Positions 57,881-64,000 of a stretch of 64,000 bases of DNA are shown piece after piece. A program made the translations under genes and the position numbers. Every line of letters starts with the position of its first letter. Within the stretch, counting starts at the first letter, position 1. Below the pieces are notes generated by a model. The model was not told the DNA's origin. It made no database searches and saw only the letters and a list, made by a program, of their open reading frames with translations. Source of the DNA: Primulina eburnea (lineage: Eukaryota > Streptophyta > Magnoliopsida > Lamiales > Gesneriaceae); contig NC_133114.1 of assembly GCF_022965805.1 (NCBI RefSeq), positions 10,684,261-10,748,260 on the forward strand, read 5' to 3'.

Positions 57881-58587
57881 AAGGGAGCACATGATTTAAA
57901 TTTATGCTCTTAGCCGTATTAGGGATTTTTTTTTTGTAATAATGAAATTAATTTTTTCAATGAAATTATTTTTGGCATAACAATATTTCTAGAACTTAAG
58001 TTTTGTCATCACTAAAAATGGAGAAGTAGTTATCTTCTGCATGTAGCTTTGGTGGAACAATAATATTAGCGTATCTTCAATGGAAGGTTTTGAAAACCCA
58101 ACTTTTTGGGTTTCAAAGCCTACGACCATTGCATGGGCTTTGGAAAAGCCGTGTCTCAAAATTCGACATTTAGTTTTGAATGCTAGCTTTATGGATTCAA
58201 AAAAATAATAAGTAAATACTTTACCAGACAATGTGTGTGCTATGCACACCCTTTTGTCTGGGCAAGTGTCACACATCCGCGAATGGGGCGCGAGCCCTGC
58301 GTTCAATGGCTATCGGCCACTTTAACGTTTTTTTGGGTTAAAAATTGTGCAAATGACTATTTTAGTTGTTGTTGCACAAACAACTAAATTTTACACATAT
58401 TTCATTAAAAACAATATTTTTATTTAATTTATCCATCTTAAAGACTGATATAGTTTATATTTTATTTTAATTTTTTTATAATTACTGTTTTTGTCCAATA
58501 AATATGGTATACATTTTTCATTCCTCCCTCATAATAAAAAATTTCTCCACCATTTTTCAACACAATATTCATATCTTCTTATTATAA
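57881..58587. other. Spacer with a compact hairpin
   Basis: AT-rich DNA contains a hairpin at 58224-58261: arms CCAGACAA and TTGTCTGG enclose an inner GTGTGC/GCACAC stem. It lies upstream of the second Harbinger-like ORF relic and may be part of that element's leader. No gene is seen. Confidence 0.4.
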
Positions 58588-58651
58588 ATGCCTAAAAAAT
58601 TTAGTCATTCGTTCAATAATTTTTCGGGTTCTCCAAATTTCAAAAGAAATC

Positions 58652-60281
58652 GGGTAAATTCTCGGTTTAGTCCCATATTTTATGTGTGTTTCCCGAGTTA
58701 GTCCCAAATCATTTTTTCGACCCAATTTATTCACATATCTTCCCACTATTTTACCACATCGGTCTTTCCGTCAAATTGGAGTGTAATTTAACGGAAGAGA
58801 AAAACGTTTCTGTCTTAATCGATCCTTTCTCTTCCAAGCCCTAATCGATCCTTTCTCTTCCAAGCAACTCCATAGCTGCGTGCTGCAACAACTCTCTTCT
58901 TCCATGCACCGCTGCACGCTCGATGTAACCAAGTGTTCTTTTCTTCGGTATTCATTCAATTTCAGGTCGACTTTCCAGTATTTAGATTGTCTATTAATGC
59001 GAAAAACAAGCAACAGCTTCTTCCTGTAAGAGAATTACAACATTGTGCGAAATTTTTTATGGACAAGTACATTGACGATTTCTGTTACTTCCTGCCCTTC
59101 GTTCTGCTGTGTATATGTTCTTTTATAAAATATGAATGATGCTGTGATTCGGTAGTTACATTTACAGACATATGAGAACTCATTTTCCTTGCTTCTAAAT
59201 TGCCTAAATTTAATTTTGTCGTTCATATAATTATTTTACCAGATGTTTCAGAATATGAAATGGATTTTATCGGTAAAAGTTGGCATCGGCCAAGCTCAGA
59301 ATACTTTCTGTTTCTCTGTCGCAATTAAGACCTATTAATGTTTCATACACGTTAGAACCAACTACAAGGCAATGTTGCTGGAGCTCCAATGTCCTACGGT
59401 TTCATCAATAATGATTTTCTCAACATACTAGGGGCAGACTCCTGAACACTACTGGTGCAATATTGCTTTGATAAAAATTAAAGCAGAGAGTTTTCAAATT
59501 ATTAAGAAGTCCAAAACATAGAGTGGATTTGGGTGACCTTGTACATGAATCAATTGTTTCTGAACTTTGCACTTAGGAATATAAATCACTCATACCTGAA
59601 GTTAGGAGATTATCTATATCTAATGCATTTATCCTCGTTTTATATCTCATATTCTTATAATATCATGTTTTGTTTACCTATCATTTCAGGAGGTCATCGA
59701 AGAAAGCTAACAAAATGGTGGTGCACCCTTTAATTGCAAGTACTGTTTTATTGTAATCATACTTGTTTACTAAAAAAATGAAAATTGCTTTGTATTTTTG
59801 TGTATTGTAGGGGAAAACATATGTTGTCTTCATTGGACGTAAACCTGGTGTGTACGAGACATGGGAAGAAGCACATCGTCAAGTCAACAAATTTAGTGGG
59901 GCTTCTCATAAATCATTCTGGAGTAGGGATGAAGCATCAAAGAAAAGAACACTTGGTTACCTCGAGCGTGAAATTGAATGAATACCGAAGAAAAGAACAC
60001 TTGGTTACCTCGAGCGTGCAGCGGTGCGTGGAAGAAGAGAGTTGTTGCAGAACGCAGCTATGGAGTTGCTTGGAAGAGAAAGGATCGATTAGGGCTTGGA
60101 AGAGAAAGGATCGACTAAGGCAGAAACGTTTTTCTCTTCCGTTAAATTACACTCTAATTTGACGGAAAGACCGATGTGGTAAAATAGTGGGAAGATATGG
60201 GACTAAATTGGGTCGAAAAAATGATTTGGGACTAACTCGGGAAACACACATAAGATTTGGGACTAAACCGAGAATTTACCC
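58652..60281. mobile_element. Mutator-like (Pack-MULE-type) element with long inverted ends
   Basis: Inverted repeats of about 300 bp lie at 58652 to about 58970 and about 59960 to 60281. They start and end with gggtaaattctcggtttagtccc. A perfect 9-bp duplication, AAAGAAATC, lies at 58643-58651 and 60282-60290. Long TIRs and 9-bp targets define Mutator-like elements. The right arm contains an extra copy of a block of about 50 bp (ttggttacctcgagcgtg occurs twice). No transposase is present; the 1-kb interior carries a host gene fragment. Confidence 0.92.
59811..59940 (+). pseudogene. Captured exon: RNase H1 N-terminal hybrid-binding domain
   Basis: After an acceptor-like tattgtag, the frame reads GKTYVVFIGRKPGVYETWEE, AHRQVNKFSGASHKSFWSRD, EASK. 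The pattern YVVxxGRKPGxYxxWxEaxxQVxxFxGxxxKxF is that of the RNase H1 hybrid-binding domain (also called the viroplasmin-type fold), which grips RNA/DNA hybrids. The catalytic RNase H domain is absent and no long ORF joins it, so I read it as a gene fragment captured by the MULE. The key Gly, Arg, Lys, Tyr and Trp residues are kept. Confidence 0.8.
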
Positions 60282-61460
60282 AAAGAAATCTAATATCTCA
60301 AAATTCTCAATTTTGTTCTCGTCTCAATCATCACCTTTCTCACTTGCTTATGCAAGTCAATTTTCACAAAATATTCCTGCTAGTTTGAAATTTTCCCTAA
60401 CGCTCTGTTTTTCATGATGTTGCCTGAATATTATGCTAATGGATATCCATTTTATGATGCCACCTCCGTGTCAAGTATTTTCTACTCCACCACCGAGCAT
60501 GCCGTAAAGAGATGCGAATTTGGGAGGATTTGAATCCGGTAGAGTTCCCACAACACCAATTTCATTGCTAGGATCCCAATTTCTAACACGTTCGAAGACA
60601 CTTAGAAGAGAAAAATTTAACATCGAGGATTATGAAGATGATGACAAAGAAAAGAATGTCCCTCATAATTGAGTTAAGTTGATGCAGTCAACCAAGGAGT
60701 ATAAATGTCTTGCAAGAGCTTGAGATACTACTACAATGACCCTATAATTGATAATGCACAAAAGAATAAGCATTTTTAGCAAATTACAACCACATAATAC
60801 AATGACAATCGACATGCGGGTATGCTTGCGAGACAACTGACGATGGTAAAGGCACATTACTATCGAGATTTTCCCGATGCTGGTAAGTTCTTAGGATGAT
60901 ACAACAATTTTTTGAATAACCGGGCTAGCTGTCAAAGTGACACTGATGTTAGCCTATGCACATGAGATGTGAAAAGATGTACACAATAATAAGATGTTCA
61001 AGTATGAACACACGTGGAATTACAACAGAGTGCGAGAAATGGGATCCTCGGTCACATGGTTGTCATGCTGACAAGAAGTCGAGGACTTCCGAGTTTGGGG
61101 CACATACTTCTTCAACCAATCTGGATACTGATGATGACTTCTAAATTTGCTTACATACAATATGGCAATAAAGGGCCAAAATAAAGAACAAAGCCGAAGT
61201 TACAAATACTGGAGAACTCAACGTGAAATGAGAACAAATGCATAAATATCAAAAGGAAAAAAATTGGCGATTAAGGAAATTGAGATGAAGAGTAAGAAAG
61301 CTGACATGAAGTAGAAGGAAGCTGAGATGATGTAGAAACAAATCAAACTAGAGCAAAAATATTATGTTATACTTACGACAAATACTAGTGGAATGATGGA
61401 GGCACCATTTTATTGGCACAAGAAAATAGTTGAAACAATTGAAAAAGGACGTGACCTATA

Positions 61461-61692
61461 GTAGGTGGATCGTTTGTGTACGTTTATGTTTTTAAAATTT
61501 GTGTTAGTTTTTGTTGGATGTGGATGTTTATATTTTTCAAATTTATGTTAATCTTTGTCAGCTGTGTACTTCTATGCTTTTATAATTTAGGTTAGTTTTT
61601 GAGGTTTTTCTAATGTTTTTTCTTAATTTGATAGACTTAATTTAATTGCGGTGATGATAATCAAAACCAGTAGATCTCGTCAAGTAAAACCG
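61461..61692. other. Spacer between Harbinger relic and fold-back repeat
   Basis: T-rich DNA contains diverged repeats of tgttggatgtggatgtttatattttt. It probably includes the end of the Harbinger relic and the start of the copia LTR. No gene is seen. Confidence 0.35.
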
Positions 61693-62052
61693 GAAGACTG
61701 TATAAAAGCAGAAGTTCTCTTGTCGCCTCAACTAAGCAGTACTCTTCGAGTACTTATCAGTTTAGAAAAACAGAAGCAGAACTTGACTCACTGCTAGGAA
61801 CAGAACCTATCATTGATATATTAATTGTTACCGTTACTTTACCAAATACCAGTATTAAATGCTTCATTAATGCTGAACAAAGGCATTTAATACTCGTATT
61901 GGGTAAAGTAACGGTAACAATTAATCTATCAATGATAGGTTCTGTTCCTAGCAGTGAGTCAAGTTCTGCTTCTGTTTTTCTAAACTGATAAGTACTCGAA
62001 GAGTACTTCTTAGTTGAGGCGACAAGAGAACTTCTGTTTTTATACAGTCTTC
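61693..62052. repeat. Fold-back: 170-bp inverted repeat with 20-bp loop
   Basis: Left arm 61693-61862 and right arm 61883-62052 are reverse complements, with five mismatches that I can count in 170 positions. The loop is ttcattaatgctgaacaaag. A direct copy of aatgctgaacaaaggcattt lies both at the loop (61869 onward) and just right of the hairpin (62065 onward). A transcript across it would form an almost perfect 170-bp double strand. Confidence 0.95.
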
Positions 62053-62860
62053 AAGAAAAGATAATGCTGAACAAAGGCATTTAATACGCATTACCTATTT
62101 TAGTATGTAACAAGATTGATTGTTATATATTCTTTTTTCAGGAACTTTTTTAAGCAATAAAGCTGTTTCTATCAGAAGTCAAAGAAGCCGTTTTGATTAT
62201 AGACGTTGGATTCAAGTTATCTATATATATGGATCAAAACCTTTTTAAAGAAAACAACACTGAAACACATTATCTATCCAACGTTACATTGAGCAACCAC
62301 GAATGAATCGTTATTTTCCAAGCTCAACTTGCAGAAAAGCAGTACACGCTTCATATCTTACATCTGATCTTTGGAGATCATTTTGTAATGTTGTTTCTTC
62401 ACCTCTTCAAGTAAAACACTTTACGATAATTTTTGAAGAAGAGTTTGTAAACTGGAAAAAAGTCTTTTCCAGAACCTTGTTGTAGTAAGTTATATTGTGT
62501 TGAGTTACTAAGAGTTTCAGTAGGCAAAGGATAAGTCCTGCTGAAGTGGGTGTGTACAAGTGTTGTACTATAAAATCCAAAGTCTTTTAGTGATACCTTC
62601 TGGAAACAGAAGAAGGGGAGACGTAAAAGATTTTATCTTCGTAATTCTAGAAACAACTACTGTTCTAATGCCTACTGTTATTACTGTTTTTCACCTTACT
62701 CCATCGGATTGCTTCTGCACTTATTATTGTGATCTGCTGGACGTACTCTTGAACAAGAACAACTACAATCTCTAATAGGATTCTAGCACCCTTTGCAAAA
62801 ACTATCGTCAAAGGAAAGAGTTTATTCACCCCTCTCTAAACTATACATCGATCCCCAACA
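62053..62860 (+). repeat. Copia-type 5' LTR (right part)
   Basis: The LTR ends atccccaaca at 62860, directly before the PBS. A TATA-like ctatatatatgg is at about 62221. The left end is not resolved and may lie left of the fold-back (about 61650). The second LTR is outside the window, so the limits cannot be confirmed. Short frames here are not convincing as genes. Confidence 0.5.
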
Positions 62861-62862
62861 AG

Positions 62863-62874
62863 TGGTATCAGAGC
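62863..62874 (+). other. Primer binding site of the copia element
   Basis: Tggtatcagagc is a perfect initiator-Met tRNA match, two bases after the LTR end. Confidence 0.9.
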
Positions 62875-62909
62875 AGATTTATCTTGTTCTGAAATATTTA
62901 CAAACAGTT

Positions 62910-63968
62910 ATGGCACATTTCAGCAAGGTTCCTATGTTCTCAAAAGAAGACTTCGATGATTGGAAGATCCGGATGCAAGCTCATCTTGCAGCCCAAGATG
63001 ATGACATGTGGTATGTCATCACAGATGGTCCATTAAAATTTTTAAAGCCTAATACAGCTGTTGTTGTTACTGATGGTGCGGCACAAATGGTTGAAAAACC
63101 AAGAAGCGAATGGACTGGCAAAGATAAGAAGAAAACCAATCTTGATAATGCTGCAAAGGACATTCTTTACAAAACCCTCGATAAAAATACCTTCATCAAA
63201 ATCAAAATGTGTTATACTGCTAAAGATATTTTGGAGAAGCTCATCCAAATCTGTGAAGGAAATGAGCAGACGAAGGAAAATAAATTGTCTGTAGCGACGC
63301 AGAAATTTGAAAATCTGAATATGAAAGCTGGTGAAACTCTAAATGAGTTTGATGAACATTTCAGTAGCTTGGTTAATGAGCTAGCAGCTCTGGGTAAATA
63401 TCATGGCAATAGAGAAATAACACTCAAGGTGATGAGCGCTTTACCCAAGGAATGGGACGTTAAAACAATGGCTATGAGAGTCTCTAAAGATCTAAACAAG
63501 TTGGAGCTTCATGAATTGTTCGCTGACTTGAAGGCCTATGAGTTCAAATTGGAAGTAAGAAGCGGAGAAGAGCCCTCAACAAATCTACCAACCAAGGTTC
63601 TTGCTACTACTACTTCTACTACTTCTACTAGTGTTGCTGCTGTAGTTGTTCCACAAGCAGTACCTGCTACCATCATTGAGAGCACTTCTGCTGAAAAGAT
63701 CAGCAATGATGCCATATCTCTCTTTGTGAAAAAATTCTCCAGATTTATGAAAAAGAATCACCGAGCTTACCAAAGCCCTAATCGGAACTTCAAGAAGGAT
63801 TCACCACCTGGTGATATGGCGTGCTTCAATTGTGGAAATATCGGTCACTTTATTGCTGATAGTCCAAAGCCCAAGGAGGACCAGAAGAAGAAGGAATACA
63901 AAAAGAATGACAAGAAATTCAGAATAGACCGCAAATCGATGATTGCTGAGGAAAACAAGTCTAAATGA
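62910..63968 (+). pseudogene. Ty1/copia gag, damaged
   Basis: I place the start at the ATG at 62910 (MAHFSKVPMFSKEDFDDWKI), because the in-frame ATG further upstream lies within the LTR. The UBN2-type capsid follows: RMQAHLAAQDDDMWYVITDG, NKLSVATQKFENLNMKAGET, LNEFDEHFSSLVNELAALGK and VMSALPKEWDVKTMAMR. A Thr/Ser/Val linker leads to a zinc knuckle, CFNCGNIGHFIADS, whose last Cys is replaced by Ser. The frame stops at TGA 63966-63968, in a place where gag-pol frames normally continue, and the sequence after it (ADSSSESSDS) still looks coding. The stop is probably a mutated Trp codon. Protease and RT lie beyond the window. Confidence 0.85.
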
Positions 63969-64000
63969 GCGGATTCTAGTTCTGAGTCATCTGATTCAGA

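Larger units (their letters stand above)
58588..61460 (+). pseudogene. Second PIF/Harbinger ORF1 (Myb-like) relic, split by a Mutator-like element
   Basis: The ATG at 58588 starts MPKKFSHSFNNFSGSPNFKR. After the 1.63-kb insertion, other frames continue with SQSSPFSLAYASQFSQNIPA (about 60310). Pieces of the Myb-like domain follow across many stops: about 60680-61030 holds MTRVKAHYYRDFPDAGKFLG-like sequence, then FKYEHTWN and KWDPRSHGCHADKKSRTSEF. The end is a Glu/Lys-rich coiled coil (about 61180-61420). The arrangement matches the Harbinger ORF1 at 47.5-48.7 kb. Many frameshifts and stops show it is old. Confidence 0.65.

Noticed and set aside
59811..59940. A caulimovirus (pararetrovirus) remnant, because the domain is also known as viroplasmin-type
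   Set aside because: There is no movement protein, coat or RT sequence nearby. The exon has a splice acceptor and lies within a MULE, which fits a captured plant RNase H1 exon better.
62303..62775. Two plus-strand frames (60 and 71 codons) upstream of the copia gag
   Set aside because: They lie in the LTR before the PBS and show no protein family features.

Overview
This is a plant nuclear genome window, almost certainly a eudicot. Genes have many short exons with GT-AG introns in AT-rich DNA, one gene encodes a plastid-targeted protein, and most of the window is plant LTR retrotransposons, PIF/Harbinger transposons and MITEs. A duplicated 160-bp repeat with GTGAGACGGTCTCAC-like ends (about 14.68-15.03 kb) and the GC-rich palindromic LTR modules resemble repeats I associate with Lamiales. 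That placement is weak inference. I see no CRISPR array, rRNA or tRNA gene.

Genic part, 1-21.3 kb. The left edge holds a broken Ty3/gypsy fragment, a Harbinger-type MITE and a TRIM-like element. They appear to lie in an intron of a gene whose last two exons (2242-2510, +) encode the C-terminus of the spliceosomal protein SNU23/ZMAT2. Convergent to it is a complete 15-exon gene for plastidial dihydrolipoyl dehydrogenase (LPD1, 3789-14469, -; 572 codons plus stop by my exon joins). Its introns carry an L1 LINE fragment with an 18-bp target duplication, a decayed Tekay-type gypsy element that expands intron 4 to 4.7 kb, and a probable solo LTR. Next comes an AT-rich spacer and a hAT-like MITE about 110 bp upstream of a complete 7-exon gene for organellar peptide chain release factor 2 (17342-21326, +; 486 aa).

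Transposon part, 22.4-49 kb. A decayed PIF/Harbinger element on the minus strand has its transposase cut in two. The C-terminal half is at 22850-23600 and the N-terminal half at 46680-47213, with the Myb-like ORF at 47526-48684. The 23-kb interruption (23601-46679) is an old Tekay-like gypsy element (A) flanked by the 5-bp duplication ATCAG. The 3' LTR of A is itself split by two younger insertions: a CRM-like chromovirus on the minus strand (B, 30855-37890) and a nearly intact, very young Tekay-like element (C, 38262-45819, target duplication TGCTT). The order of events reads directly from the nesting: Harbinger, then A, then B and C.

Right part, 49-64 kb. An Athila-like element (LTR, PBS and a gag with an internal 168-bp in-frame duplication) is truncated at about 52786. 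It is followed by a 2.67-kb solo LTR (target duplication AATTC), a decayed coding-like stretch of unknown family, and a second Harbinger Myb-like ORF relic. That relic is split by a Mutator-like element with roughly 300-bp inverted ends (9-bp target duplication AAAGAAATC) that carries a fragment of the RNase H1 hybrid-binding domain. The window ends in a 170-bp-arm fold-back repeat next to a Ty1/copia LTR, PBS and gag.

The three host genes are housekeeping genes and look functionally independent. The most unusual signal is architectural. Several unrelated LTR families here carry 3-4 tandem short palindromic modules in their LTRs, and one GC-rich module type is shared by the Tekay-like element A and the Athila-like element.
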